Assembly: GCF_030381805.1 (NCBI RefSeq) | Contig: NZ_JAUDRH010000002.1 | Coordinates: 62,001-126,000 of the forward strand | Source of the DNA: Chlorogloeopsis sp. ULAP01 | GTDB lineage: Bacteria; Cyanobacteriota; Cyanobacteriia; Cyanobacteriales; Nostocaceae | Direction of reading: 5' to 3' | DNA: 64,000 nucleotides | Shown: one piece after another, positions 8,604 through 17,765 of the stretch | How positions within the stretch are numbered: position 1 is the stretch's first letter | Layout of the letters: each line of letters starts with the position of its first letter | Program-made: the position numbers and the translations under genes | Notes under the pieces: generated by a model | Database searches by the model: none | Seen by the model: the letters and a program-made list of their open reading frames with translations, nothing else | Told to the model about the DNA's origin: nothing

Positions 8604-9130
8604 TGCTTAATTCCTCTGATGACGCATCCCATCTAGGTAGCTTACACGTCCTGTTATCTCACGAAAATTTTTGGTAAATTTAACATTTTCGACACTCAAA
8701 AATTTAGTGTCGGTGGTAGTGCCTTGGTTAAGCAGTCAGATTATACCAGGCAAGGGATGTTTTTGTTCTCATAAAATGAAAGCTCGTAATTTACATTTTA
8801 CAGATCTAGCCAGCAAATATTGAACATGACTGTACTTTAAGCAATATCTATATAAGTTGTCGAAAAATATTTAGCTATCTATCATTTTTTTACTTTTTTA
8901 AAAGTAATTTATACTACACAAAATCGTTTTTATACTATAAGATATAATGTATTAAATAACACACTTAAATCAAAGCTTAACCTTACCCTTACTTAACTAA
9001 AACATAGGAGAATTTACTGTCTCTAGAATTTAATCAGAGATAGGGAGTCCAAGAAAAACATTAAATAACCGAGAAGCATTCAGTTATCAGTACTTACTAA
9101 TGGTTCCTATTTTTTAGAGGTAGAACGAGA
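8604..9130. promoter_or_regulatory. Divergent control region between two ParA loci
   Basis: An AT-rich region between the divergent parA (minus) and the nuclease-ParA operon (plus). It contains the perfect inverted repeat CGACACT-N9-AGTGTCG at 8690-8712, about 90 bases upstream of the parA start. This could be an operator or a centromere-like binding site. Farther right are long A/T runs and, just before the operon, an AGAGG ribosome-binding element (9116-9120). No gene was found in the gap. The regulatory role is inferred from position only. Confidence 0.4.
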
Positions 9131-10522
9131 TTGTCTTTTAATCCTGAACTTTGCCGTAACGAAAGCGAAGTTGAAAGTAAACTAATCGTCCAATACTTGC
9201 TACCACAACTGGGTTATACTCCTGATACCTGGCATCAAGAGATTACATTTGGTAAGATTCGCCTAGACTTTTTGGCTTTTGCCGCGCAAGCTATCCCCTT
9301 TGTCTTGGATGCTAACTCACCTTTGAGTTTGGTAATGGAAGCAAAAAATCCCAAGCAGAATCTAAATAATCATGTTCATCGACTCAAGAATTATTTAATC
9401 AGCTTAAATGTAGAATATGGGTTGCTTACAAATGGCAAAGAAATTAGAATTTATCAAAAATCTCAAGATGATATTCAGCTAGTATTTCAATGTGCTGGCA
9501 AAGAATTAGACCACAGAATAGAAGAAATGAAAGCTTTAATTGGCAGGGATAGCTTAAAAGAGAAAAAATCCACAGACAATTCAGAGACTCAAACTACTGA
9601 GAACAATAAACCAAATCCTCAAACAATTTCTGATCCTAGTTCTGAAACTAAGAGGCAACATTCAATGAAAGTAATTGCTGTTTATCATAATAAAGGCGGC
9701 GTTGGTAAAACAACAACTGTAGTTAACCTGGCAGCTGCTATCAGGAAAAAAGGGAAAAAAGTTTTAGTGATTGACTTAGATAGTCAGGCTAATACCACAT
9801 TTGCCACAGGATTAGTAAAATTTGATGATGAAGAATTTGATGATATCAAAGACTCTAATATTCTACACGTGATAAAATCAATAGATTTTGATTATATTTC
9901 GGAAGTCGCCAGAAAATCTAATTTTTCTAATCCAGAAATAGATGTTGTTCCTTCCCATATTGATTTAATGAAATATGAAAAAGAACTTAATGAAATTGAT
10001 AATAGTAGGCTAATTTTAATTGAAAAATTGGAACAAGTACAAGATAAATATGATGTTGTACTGATTGATACTCCACCTTCTTTAAATTTGTATGCAAGAA
10101 TTGCATTAATAGCTGCCGATTATCTTATTATCCCTTCGGATCTCAAGCCTTTTGCCAATCAAGGTCTTGTCAATGTTAAAGAGTTTATAAAAGGCGTTAA
10201 TGCTTTTAGAAAACAAATAAGAAAAGCGCCTATTGAAATACTAGGTGTTCTTGCTTGTAAAATATCGACTAATAACCAATTTGTAAAACATACTCTGCCT
10301 AAACGACTAGAGACAATTCCAAAAAGATATAGTCTTGACGTAATTGATACGGTTATTTATGAAAGAGATGATTTGGCTAAATGTGCTGAAAAAATTCAAT
10401 TAATTGGAAATATGGAGATAGCCGAACCCGTATCAGTATTAGATTTTAAACCAGATTCAACTTCAGCACAAGAATTTCAATTACTAGCAAAAGAAATTTT
10501 ACAAAAAATAGGAATGGCGTAA
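9131..10522 (+). CDS. HSDR_N-type nuclease domain fused to ParA ATPase
   Basis: 463 residues, TTG start with AGAGG about 10 nt upstream. Residues 1-138 resemble the N-terminal PD-(D/E)xK domain of type I restriction HsdR subunits: an early acidic SEVESKLI, then IRLDFLAF (D46) and LVMEAKNP (E70, K72), so the catalytic triad appears intact. A polar linker (139-178) leads to a complete ParA-type ATPase: VYHNKGGVGKTTT with the P-loop at 188-194, VLVIDLDSQANTT, and VLIDTPPS as Walker B. A methionine at residue 179 begins the ATPase, so an internal start is conceivable. The stop overlaps the ATG of the next gene. I do not recognise this fusion as a described system. The domains are clear, but the function is inference: ATP-dependent DNA positioning combined with DNA cutting or binding. 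Confidence 0.82.
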   Translation: MSFNPELCRNESEVESKLIVQYLLPQLGYTPDTWHQEITFGKIRLDFLAFAAQAIPFVLDANSPLSLVMEAKNPKQNLNNHVHRLKNYLISLNVEYGLLTNGKEIRIYQKSQDDIQLVFQCAGKELDHRIEEMKALIGRDSLKEKKSTDNSETQTTENNKPNPQTISDPSSETKRQHSMKVIAVYHNKGGVGKTTTVVNLAAAIRKKGKKVLVIDLDSQANTTFATGLVKFDDEEFDDIKDSNILHVIKSIDFDYISEVARKSNFSNPEIDVVPSHIDLMKYEKELNEIDNSRLILIEKLEQVQDKYDVVLIDTPPSLNLYARIALIAADYLIIPSDLKPFANQGLVNVKEFIKGVNAFRKQIRKAPIEILGVLACKISTNNQFVKHTLPKRLETIPKRYSLDVIDTVIYERDDLAKCAEKIQLIGNMEIAEPVSVLDFKPDSTSAQEFQLLAKEILQKIGMA

Positions 10523-11223
10523 TGAAACTCTCTACATCGCTGGTTGCCGTAAAAAAAATAGCTTCAACCAAGCCTCGTTCAAATTTTGCTGATGATGAAC
10601 TAGAACAAGCAGCTAAGTTAATACTAGAATCTGAAGGAGTTATTAACCCTATAGTGGTTCGCCGAACTAGTCTTCAATCATACGAGGTAGTAGATGGAGA
10701 CTTTGAGTATTATGCTGCTGCTAGAGCTAGAGAAATAGATCCTCGTAAAGGTGAGATGATAGGAGTATTTATAATTGAGCCTGAAAATGAGGACAACATT
10801 ACAAACCAAATCCAACTACTTAGAAAATCTAAGCCTGCTAGTCCTAATAACGGAATTGAATCACGACTTATCAATTCAGAAACTCGCATGACGAATTTAG
10901 AATCTCGTTTTGAAAATCGGACAAATGAATTACAAGCTGATTTTAGGTATGAAATTCAAAAAATTAATGAAAGATTGAATGAGATTGACAGCAAAATACC
11001 TAAACTTATTGAACCATTGGAGGCACTTAATACTCTAAGTTTAGCTGATCTGACTTCTAAACTAAAACGTGTGAATATCAATAGTAAAATAATTGAAGCA
11101 ATAGTCAGTGAACGGAAGAAAGGTAAATTTATATCTTTTAGCAATGTAGTTGAACGTGTTAAAGGGTTAGGCGATAAAACAATACTTAAAATAATTGATA
11201 ATTTTTCTGAAAGTAGTAACTAA
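10522..11223 (+). CDS. ParB-like protein with coiled coil and C-terminal helix-hairpin-helix
   Basis: 233 residues; the ATG overlaps the preceding stop (TAATG), so translation is probably coupled. Residues about 5-95 resemble a ParB/sulfiredoxin fold, with VINPIVVRR and VVDGDFEYYAAARA in the places of ParB boxes I and II, but the canonical GERRxRA is not present. Residues about 110-160 are a heptad-rich, charged coiled coil. The last about 50 residues carry a helix-hairpin-helix-like segment (KGLGDKTILKII) that may bind DNA non-specifically. In place of the usual ParB HTH there is thus a coiled coil plus HhH. It most likely partners the upstream ParA fusion. Confidence 0.68.
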   Translation: MKLSTSLVAVKKIASTKPRSNFADDELEQAAKLILESEGVINPIVVRRTSLQSYEVVDGDFEYYAAARAREIDPRKGEMIGVFIIEPENEDNITNQIQLLRKSKPASPNNGIESRLINSETRMTNLESRFENRTNELQADFRYEIQKINERLNEIDSKIPKLIEPLEALNTLSLADLTSKLKRVNINSKIIEAIVSERKKGKFISFSNVVERVKGLGDKTILKIIDNFSESSN

Positions 11224-11323
11224 TTAATAAATAAACTAATAAATTATGGTATAAACTAACAAATTATAACCTGTAGAATATGTGTTTAAATTGGGTTATG
11301 CAGAATAATACTTGGGAGCTAAA

Positions 11324-12001
11324 ATGAATGATTTGGAATCAAAAATCATTGAAATTTTAAAACGAGGCACTCCGCTAAGAGCAAAAGACATTGCGAAAAA
11401 CCTTGATGTAGAAAGGCAAGAAGTAAACCACTACCTCTACTCTTCATTGAAACATCTAGTTAGCCAAGACAGTGATTACAGATGGTCATTAAAAACAACT
11501 AAAATCAATAATATTCCTCATCCCTCTACTCAAGCACCAACTCGTCAAACCGAATCCTCACAATCTGTAAGGCAAGCTAACACGTATAGTTTTACTAAAC
11601 AAGAGATTCAACAAAATAGTCAAATTCAACAGCCATCACCTCAAACTCAATCATCACAACCTATCAAGCAAAGTAATCCATATGAAGTTATCAAAAGAGA
11701 ACTTGCTCAAGCCTCACCAGAGGAGAAAGTAGAAATTTTAAAGAATGCTTTTAGACAAGAGTCATTTAGCAAACTAGATGATAATGAGATAAACGCTCTT
11801 CAATCAATTTTGGAGCAGTCTAAAAGAGAAGCTAGTATAGCTCACTCTGCTTATCGGCAAGGAAAACTAAGTACTCGAAAAAATATTATCTTAGCAATAG
11901 TAGCCATATCCGTTTCTTTAGCTCTTGGTGCATTGTTCGCTATAAATCAATTGACTCTAAAGCCAACGTATCAACCTACTCCTCTTCCTCAAAATCGCTA
12001 G
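11324..12001 (+). CDS. Winged-helix protein with C-terminal membrane anchor
   Basis: 225 residues from the ATG at 11324, which has GGGAG (11314-11318) at good spacing; an upstream TTG is less likely. Residues 1-55 look like a winged helix-turn-helix (KIIEILKRGTPLRAKDIAKN, then VNHYLYSSL). The middle is a Gln/Ser/Pro-rich low-complexity region. Near the C-terminus, after a basic RQGKLSTRKN, there is one strong transmembrane helix (about 190-210: IILAIVAISVSLALGALFAI). A tail-anchored DNA-binding protein is implied. It lies 100 bases after the ParB-like gene on the same strand and could tether the ParA/ParB-like complex to the membrane (inference). No family name recognised. Confidence 0.68.
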   Translation: MNDLESKIIEILKRGTPLRAKDIAKNLDVERQEVNHYLYSSLKHLVSQDSDYRWSLKTTKINNIPHPSTQAPTRQTESSQSVRQANTYSFTKQEIQQNSQIQQPSPQTQSSQPIKQSNPYEVIKRELAQASPEEKVEILKNAFRQESFSKLDDNEINALQSILEQSKREASIAHSAYRQGKLSTRKNIILAIVAISVSLALGALFAINQLTLKPTYQPTPLPQNR

Positions 12002-12024
12002 TTATATTTTTCGTTTACCCAATC

Positions 12025-12972
12025 CTACCTCTGCACCATCTTCGCCAACTCAAACGCCTTACCCCTTACCCCTGTTGGCAACAAAGATAACCCTAATCCA
12101 GTCCACGCTTTCATCGGAGCAAAAGACTTACCTGCCAAAATAAACTCCCTTCCTTTGTGTGTTTCTCCCTTTTCCAGCAAGCGCAACCCCAATAATAACC
12201 GCGTTTCTGCAAGCCGCTTTCGCCTGATACACTCCAATTTTTCAGACTCAAAGTTATAACTATCCAAATACCGCAACTTATCAGTTAAATAAGCAATTGC
12301 TCGATCCAGTCCTTTTTGTTCTGAATGTACGCGATATTCCATTAATAATTCTGGTAAATAATAACCATTTTTACCCGCCAAAGCTAGCCGCACAAATAAA
12401 TCATTATCTTCACAATTTTGCCAATTAGAACGCATAAACCCTACTTCTTCAAGGCTGCTGCGACGAAATAAAGTTGCGCCTATTTGGAAACTTTGTTGAA
12501 TAAATACAACTTCTAATAAGTTCTTCACCACACCTTCTGGTAAATTAACTCTACCCCAACGTCGAGAATTTTCTTGAGTTTTGGCATCATCTCGAACACT
12601 GTTAATATCTATAATCCAGTGATCGGTACTGACAAAATCAACTTTAGAGTCACGCTCTAGAACAATGGCAGTACGCTCAAGAAAATTTGGGGTTAACCTG
12701 TCGTCGTCATCAAATTTAACAAAATATTCGCTTGTTGCTGCTTTAAAGCCAGAGCGCATATTATTACTTTTACCAATATGTTGCGAATGACGAATATATC
12801 TAATACGTTTATCTGTATATTGCGAGATTAATTTAGGTGTACCATCCTGCGAACCATCATCACAAACAATGATTTCAAAATCCTGATAAGACTGTTGCAA
12901 TACACTTTGAATAGCTTCAGAAAGCAGTTTAATTCGATTAAAAGTAGGAATGCAAATACTAATTTTTGGCAT
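12025..12972 (-). CDS. Glycosyltransferase family 2
   Basis: 315 residues. A GT-A fold with the start ISICIPTFNRIKLLSEAI, the nucleotide-binding IIVCDDGSQDGT and the metal-binding acidic cluster FVKFDDDDR. A later ENCEDNDLFVRL-like block (NCEDNDLFVRLALAG) is typical of GT2 acceptor-side motifs. It transfers a sugar from a nucleotide sugar to an unknown acceptor, most likely for cell-surface polysaccharide. It is soluble, with no clear membrane segment. It diverges from the GT4 gene across a 164-base gap that must hold both promoters, suggesting one surface-glycan locus. Confidence 0.9.
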   Translation of the reverse strand: MPKISICIPTFNRIKLLSEAIQSVLQQSYQDFEIIVCDDGSQDGTPKLISQYTDKRIRYIRHSQHIGKSNNMRSGFKAATSEYFVKFDDDDRLTPNFLERTAIVLERDSKVDFVSTDHWIIDINSVRDDAKTQENSRRWGRVNLPEGVVKNLLEVVFIQQSFQIGATLFRRSSLEEVGFMRSNWQNCEDNDLFVRLALAGKNGYYLPELLMEYRVHSEQKGLDRAIAYLTDKLRYLDSYNFESEKLECIRRKRLAETRLLLGLRLLEKGETHKGREFILAGKSFAPMKAWTGLGLSLLPTGVRGKAFELAKMVQR

Positions 12973-13136
12973 ATAAATAATTTAAAAAAATGGTGTAAAT
13001 ATTAAAAAACCGTTGAATATGCGATTATAAATATTTCAATTCTTACTAGATAGACGGTTGCTGGCATATACTGTAGCAAAAGTCATTCTATATACATTGC
13101 TGTACTTATTAAGATTATTCCCAAATAATTGCGTTT

Positions 13137-14351
13137 ATGAACATTTTGATGCTGTCTTCTACCTTCCCCTATCCGCCCACACAAGGGGGAACTCAAGTGC
13201 GAACTTTTAATTTACTCAAATATCTTAGTCAGCGCCATGCAATCACGCTTGTAACTCAACGGGAAGCTCATGTCACAGACACAGAAATAGCTGAGTTACA
13301 AAATAGGGTAGATCGTCTAGTTATTTTTGAGCGCCCTCCAGATTTGGGAAGTCAGAAAGGAATGCTCCAAAAACTCCAGCGTTTCAATTTATTTTTGCAA
13401 GATGGGGTGCCGCCTAATGTCTTAAATCGTTACTCAGCCGAGATGCAGAACTGGATTGATAATTTTGTAGAGGCAGGAAAATGTGATGTCATTACTTGCG
13501 AGCACAGCGTTAATGAAATTTATGTTAGACCCCATTTCCAAAAACAAGTGCGAACATTAGTTAATGTGCATAGTTCTATCTACTGCACCTGTCGCAATCA
13601 ACTAGAAACAGGCACTTCCACTAACCCTGTCAGGGATAAAGTTAATTTGCCGCTTCTGCGACGCTACGAGCAAAATTACTGCTCAAAATTTTCGGCGATC
13701 GCCGTGACAACACAAGAGGACAAAATTCAACTGCAAGAACTCAACCCCAACAAGGAAATTGCAGTCATTCCCAATGGGGTAGATTTAGAGTCATTTCCCT
13801 ATCGCAGCAACGATCCGGGGGGACATCGCTTAATTTTTATCGGTGCAATGGATAATTTGGCAAATATTGATGCTGTGTGCTTTTTTTGCAATGAAGTTTT
13901 GCCAAAAATTCAAGCACGTTATCCAGATGCAACTTTCGAGATTGTTGGTTCTCGCCCAGCACCAGAAGTTTTAGCACTACAAGAAAAACCAGGAGTGATT
14001 GTCACCGGTAAAGTTCCTTTCATCGCAGAGTACTTGCACAAAGCAACTGTTTGCGTTGTACCGATGCGGACAGGATTTGGGATTAAAAATAAAACTTTAG
14101 AGGCAATGGCAGCTGGTGTGCCAATAGTAGCAAGCGATCGCGGCTTAGAAGGATTAGCTGTAGATGGTGCAAATGTATTACTTACAGCCTTACGAGCAAA
14201 TTATCCAACGGAGTATGTTAATGCCATTAACCACTTATTTACTAACGCACAGCTACGAGAAGAATTATCTCGCAATGGCAGACAGTTGGTAGAAGCTGAG
14301 TTTACTTGGGATATTGCTGGTAAACGCTATGAGCAATTGTGTTTGGAGTAA
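13137..14351 (+). CDS. Glycosyltransferase family 4
   Basis: 404 residues. The N-terminal acceptor domain starts MNILMLSSTFPYPPTQGG, with the glycine-rich loop and R-T-F-N-L of GT4 enzymes. The C-terminal Rossmann domain has VIPNGVDLESFP, LIFIGAMDN and the donor-binding segment FGIKNKTLEAMAAGVPIV, which carries the E-x7-E-like arrangement in modified form. A retaining transferase using a nucleotide sugar; the acceptor is unknown. Paired with the divergent GT2 gene. ATG start; a 9-bp-arm hairpin downstream may terminate it. Confidence 0.9.
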   Translation: MNILMLSSTFPYPPTQGGTQVRTFNLLKYLSQRHAITLVTQREAHVTDTEIAELQNRVDRLVIFERPPDLGSQKGMLQKLQRFNLFLQDGVPPNVLNRYSAEMQNWIDNFVEAGKCDVITCEHSVNEIYVRPHFQKQVRTLVNVHSSIYCTCRNQLETGTSTNPVRDKVNLPLLRRYEQNYCSKFSAIAVTTQEDKIQLQELNPNKEIAVIPNGVDLESFPYRSNDPGGHRLIFIGAMDNLANIDAVCFFCNEVLPKIQARYPDATFEIVGSRPAPEVLALQEKPGVIVTGKVPFIAEYLHKATVCVVPMRTGFGIKNKTLEAMAAGVPIVASDRGLEGLAVDGANVLLTALRANYPTEYVNAINHLFTNAQLREELSRNGRQLVEAEFTWDIAGKRYEQLCLE

Positions 14352-14373
14352 ATTTTCTATTTCGGGTACACAA

Positions 14374-14743
14374 ATAGGCTAGTCCAGAATTTTGAAACAA
14401 GACTCCCGCTCGCAATTTGGTATGAATCACCTGATTTGCAGGTGCGATCGCCCTACACTCGCACCTGTATACTGGGTAAAATTCCCAAATTCCCTATGTA
14501 CTGGTGAATATTGAATTAATACCAATTTAAAAAATGATTAAGGGCAGATAAATTCACCCAACTCGGATACACCAAGGCGATTTCCAATCTAAAATCAAAA
14601 TTGTATAAGCGATCACGAGCAAAAAAGTATTAAAAAATTTTAAAATATAGAAAAATTTGCTTTGGTTTATGGCTTTTGCTAACAAACAAATTTAGAAATC
14701 CAACATAAAATAAACTTTTTTGAAAATTTTGAAAGTCTAATTT
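14374..14743. repeat. Intergenic region with hairpin and a dispersed repeat copy
   Basis: Holds a hairpin at 14439-14467 (arms CAGGTGCGA / TCGCACCTG, 11-nt loop) that may terminate the GT4 gene. A roughly 50-base sequence (14374-14426, beginning ATAGGCTAGTCCAGAATTTT) is about 80% identical to 18469-18520. The remainder up to the phytochrome start is AT-rich with no gene. Confidence 0.5.
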
Positions 14744-17080
14744 TTGGAGTTGTTTACAACCGATCACGATTACAAATCACTTTATACCCCAGGCTCGATC
14801 CAGTCTCATGGCGTGTTACTGGCACTCAGCGAGCCGGAACTGCAAATCCTGCAAGTTAGCAATAATACCCAAATTCATTTAGGTAGAAAACCTCAGGATT
14901 TACTAGCTCAACCTTTGAGCGTTCTGTTTGATACTACACAACTTGAAGCGATCAGACAGCATTTGCTGGAAGATATTGGTGGTGTCAATTACCTAAAATT
15001 GTTCATCCACAGGAATGGAGGCGAGCAATGTTTTGACGGATTTATACATCGAACCAAAAATAGCGTCATTTTGGAGTTAGAATTCACAGAGTCTTCTGTG
15101 GCACTGAGTTTTGAAAATGTCCATAACTTAGTCAGAGAGGCGATCGCTAAACTCAAACGAACATCAAATCTGAAAGAATTTTTACAGCTATCGGCACAAA
15201 ATATCAAGAAAATTACTACCTTTGATCGAGTAATGGTTTATCAATTCGATCAGCATGGAGCAGGAGAGGTAATTGCCGAAGCCAAACAAGAGGAGTTATC
15301 AGCCTATTTGGGACTCCACTATCCTGCAACAGATATTCCAGAACAGGCAAGGGAGTTATACAAACGCAGCTTAGTCAGGGTAGTTCCCAATTTAAAAGCT
15401 CAAGCGATCGAGTTAGTTTCGATTGAGAACAACAAAAATCATCCTCTTACACTTGATTTAAGTTTATCTGTACTTAGAAGTGTTCATCCCTGCTGTGTCG
15501 AGTTCCATCAGAATATGGGTACAGCAGCCATTATCGTGATTTCACTCATCAAAAATGAAAAGCTGTGGGGATTAATTTCTTGCCATCATCAAACACCAAA
15601 AAAGATTACAAGTGAGGTGCGGAGTGCTTGCGAATTTTTGGGACAGTTCATATCGTCAGAGTTAGCCAATAAAGTGATTCAAGAAGAAGTGGATTATCAA
15701 GCCAAACTTGAATCACTGCGCTCTGAAGTCATAGAATCAATCTCCCAAGCAGACGACTTCATAGATGCACTAGTTCAGCCTGAACCTCGCTTACTCGATC
15801 TGGTTGGTGCAAAAGGAGCAGCAATTTGCCTGGATGGCGAAATTACACTGGTTGGTTCCACACCTGAGGTGAAGGATGTTTGGGAGCTAATTAATTGGGC
15901 AAACACCCAAGTTAGGGAGAACATATATTACACCGATTCTCTGCCAAAGCTTTACCCTAAGGCTAAAACATTCAAAGATACAGCCAGTGGCTTGCTGCTA
16001 CTGCAAATTTCTCAACTCAAGCAGTATTATATTCTTTGGTTTCGTCCCGAAGTTCTACGTACAGTAAACTGGGCAGGAAATCCAAACGAATCCATCAAAC
16101 TTGAAGCAGATGGCAGTATAACCCTTTGTCCTCGCCAATCTTTTGAAAAATGGCAGCAAACAGTTATATTCACTTCAGAACCTTGGAAATCATCTGAAAT
16201 TGATAGTGCCTTTGCTTTAAGGAATGCAATTGTTGGTATTGTTCTCAAAAAGGCAGAAGAGTTAGCCAAGCTCAATCTGGAATTAGAGCGGAGCAACCAA
16301 GAACTAGCCTCCTTTGCTTATGCTTCTTCCCACGATCTCAAGGAACCATTACGGGGTATCTATAATTACTCAACAATTCTACTAGAAGATTACGCCTGTG
16401 TGTTAGATGAAGAGGGAATTGAGTATATACAGACTATTGTATCCTTATCAGTGCGGATGGAAGCTCTCATTAATACTTTGCTGCGGTTGTCGCAGTTAGG
16501 AAAAGCGGAACTACATTTGCAAGCGACTAACCTGACTCAATTACTCAACGAAGTTATCAATGTTTTTTATGCTAGTCAGCAGCAAGCTAATTTTGATATT
16601 CGTATTCCTCGACCTTTGCCAACAGTTAAATGCGATCCAGTTCTTGTTAGCGAAGTTTTTAGCAACTTAATCGGCAATGCATTTAAATACAATGATAGGA
16701 CAGAAAAATGGGTTGAGATTGGCTACGTGGATGAAGAAGGGACTGGCGATTGGGTACTGGAGACTGGGAAAAAGCAGGGGAGCAGGGGAGAAATTGTACA
16801 GACGCGATTAATAGCTTCTCTACCCAATACCCAATACCTAATCCCCGATCCCCAATCCCCAATTACTTTCTACATCAAGGATAACGGCATTGGAATTCAA
16901 CAGCATCACCTAGAAACTATTTTCAAACTCTTCAAGCGGCTCCATTCTCAAGAAAAGTACGGTGGTGGCACTGGTGCGGGGTTAGCCATTGGCAAGAAGA
17001 TTATAGAGCGTCATGGTGGTCGAATCTGGGTTGAATCTACACTAGGTGAAGGCTCGACATTTTACTTTACGCTGGAATAG
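14744..17080 (+). CDS. Phytochrome-type sensor histidine kinase
   Basis: 778 residues, TTG start (an in-frame TAA at 14738 excludes an earlier one). Order: PAS (15-115, PGSIQSHG), GAF (about 135-305, PATDIPEQAR and NMG...LWGLISCHHQTPK), PHY (about 320-500, tongue motif CPRQSFEKW), then HisKA (SSHDLKEPLRG) and HATPase (N box NLIGNAFKYND, DNGIGI, GGGTGAGLAIGK). The bilin-binding Cys of the Cph1 type is present (C250), but the His that normally follows it is Cys (C251). There is no N-terminal bacteriophytochrome Cys. About 40 residues (665-706), encoded by intergenic-type repeat DNA, are inserted between HATPase motifs. It is a red/far-red light sensor by family. The response regulator follows 58 bases downstream. 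Confidence 0.92.
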   Translation: MELFTTDHDYKSLYTPGSIQSHGVLLALSEPELQILQVSNNTQIHLGRKPQDLLAQPLSVLFDTTQLEAIRQHLLEDIGGVNYLKLFIHRNGGEQCFDGFIHRTKNSVILELEFTESSVALSFENVHNLVREAIAKLKRTSNLKEFLQLSAQNIKKITTFDRVMVYQFDQHGAGEVIAEAKQEELSAYLGLHYPATDIPEQARELYKRSLVRVVPNLKAQAIELVSIENNKNHPLTLDLSLSVLRSVHPCCVEFHQNMGTAAIIVISLIKNEKLWGLISCHHQTPKKITSEVRSACEFLGQFISSELANKVIQEEVDYQAKLESLRSEVIESISQADDFIDALVQPEPRLLDLVGAKGAAICLDGEITLVGSTPEVKDVWELINWANTQVRENIYYTDSLPKLYPKAKTFKDTASGLLLLQISQLKQYYILWFRPEVLRTVNWAGNPNESIKLEADGSITLCPRQSFEKWQQTVIFTSEPWKSSEIDSAFALRNAIVGIVLKKAEELAKLNLELERSNQELASFAYASSHDLKEPLRGIYNYSTILLEDYACVLDEEGIEYIQTIVSLSVRMEALINTLLRLSQLGKAELHLQATNLTQLLNEVINVFYASQQQANFDIRIPRPLPTVKCDPVLVSEVFSNLIGNAFKYNDRTEKWVEIGYVDEEGTGDWVLETGKKQGSRGEIVQTRLIASLPNTQYLIPDPQSPITFYIKDNGIGIQQHHLETIFKLFKRLHSQEKYGGGTGAGLAIGKKIIERHGGRIWVESTLGEGSTFYFTLE

Positions 17081-17138
17081 TTTAATATACATAACAAAAA
17101 CCTTTTTAATTACCAAAATTTAAAACTGAAGACAACTA

Positions 17139-17582
17139 ATGGCAACAAAACTTAAAGAATCACTGCTTGTTGTTGAGGACAGCAATGAGGATTTTAAGAT
17201 GCTGCAACGCTTGATGCGGCGGATGGCTGTTCAAAACCCAATTTATCGTTGCAGTAGTGGAGACGAAGTTTTCGACTTCCTTTATCAAGAGGGTAATTAT
17301 CAAAACCCTGATTTAGCACCACGACCTTCTGTAATTCTACTCGATCTGAATTTGCCGGGAATTGATGGACGTAATGTTTTAGAGAGGTTAAAGCAAGATA
17401 CTAGTTTTAAGGAAATCCCCATTGTTGTCTTTACTACATCTTCTAATCCCAAAGATGTGGAATTCTGCTATGAAAAAGGTGCAAATGGCTATCTCATCAA
17501 GCCAATGGATGCTCAAGAGCTTCGCAAGATTGTTCAGGCATTTGTAGACTACTGGCTGGAAGTGAATACTTCTCCAGCGTAA
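17139..17582 (+). CDS. Rcp1-like single-domain response regulator
   Basis: 147 residues and only a receiver domain: the acidic ED at LLVVEDSNEDFKML, the phospho-acceptor Asp in VILLDLNLPGIDG, the Thr in VFTTSSNP and the Lys in YLIKPM. The extended loops fit the Rcp1 class, which dimerises and receives phosphate from cyanobacterial phytochromes. It lies directly downstream of the phytochrome kinase on the same strand and is almost certainly its partner. No output domain, so signalling continues through protein contacts. ATG start. Confidence 0.92.
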   Translation: MATKLKESLLVVEDSNEDFKMLQRLMRRMAVQNPIYRCSSGDEVFDFLYQEGNYQNPDLAPRPSVILLDLNLPGIDGRNVLERLKQDTSFKEIPIVVFTTSSNPKDVEFCYEKGANGYLIKPMDAQELRKIVQAFVDYWLEVNTSPA

Positions 17583-17765
17583 GGGGAATTGGGGAGAGTG
17601 GGAGCTTTTGAAAGATTTCCCCCCTCCTGTTCAAGCGCCCCTAGTTCCTAGCCAACTTTGCAAAGCTTAAAGAAAATGATAGTGAAAATTTCGCTTAGTT
17701 GCGAATGAAAGGACTAAAATCGAAACGGACAGACTAGGACTGTAACAAAGGAGGATTACAAAGCT

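Noticed and set aside
9131..9670. Treating the N-terminal part of the fusion as a separate restriction gene
   Set aside because: The frame is continuous into the ParA domain with no stop. An internal ATG at residue 179 exists but has no convincing ribosome-binding site, so a fusion is the simplest reading.
12973..13136. Search for a tRNA or small RNA between the two glycosyltransferases
   Set aside because: No cloverleaf or conserved T-loop sequence is visible; it is a plain divergent promoter gap.
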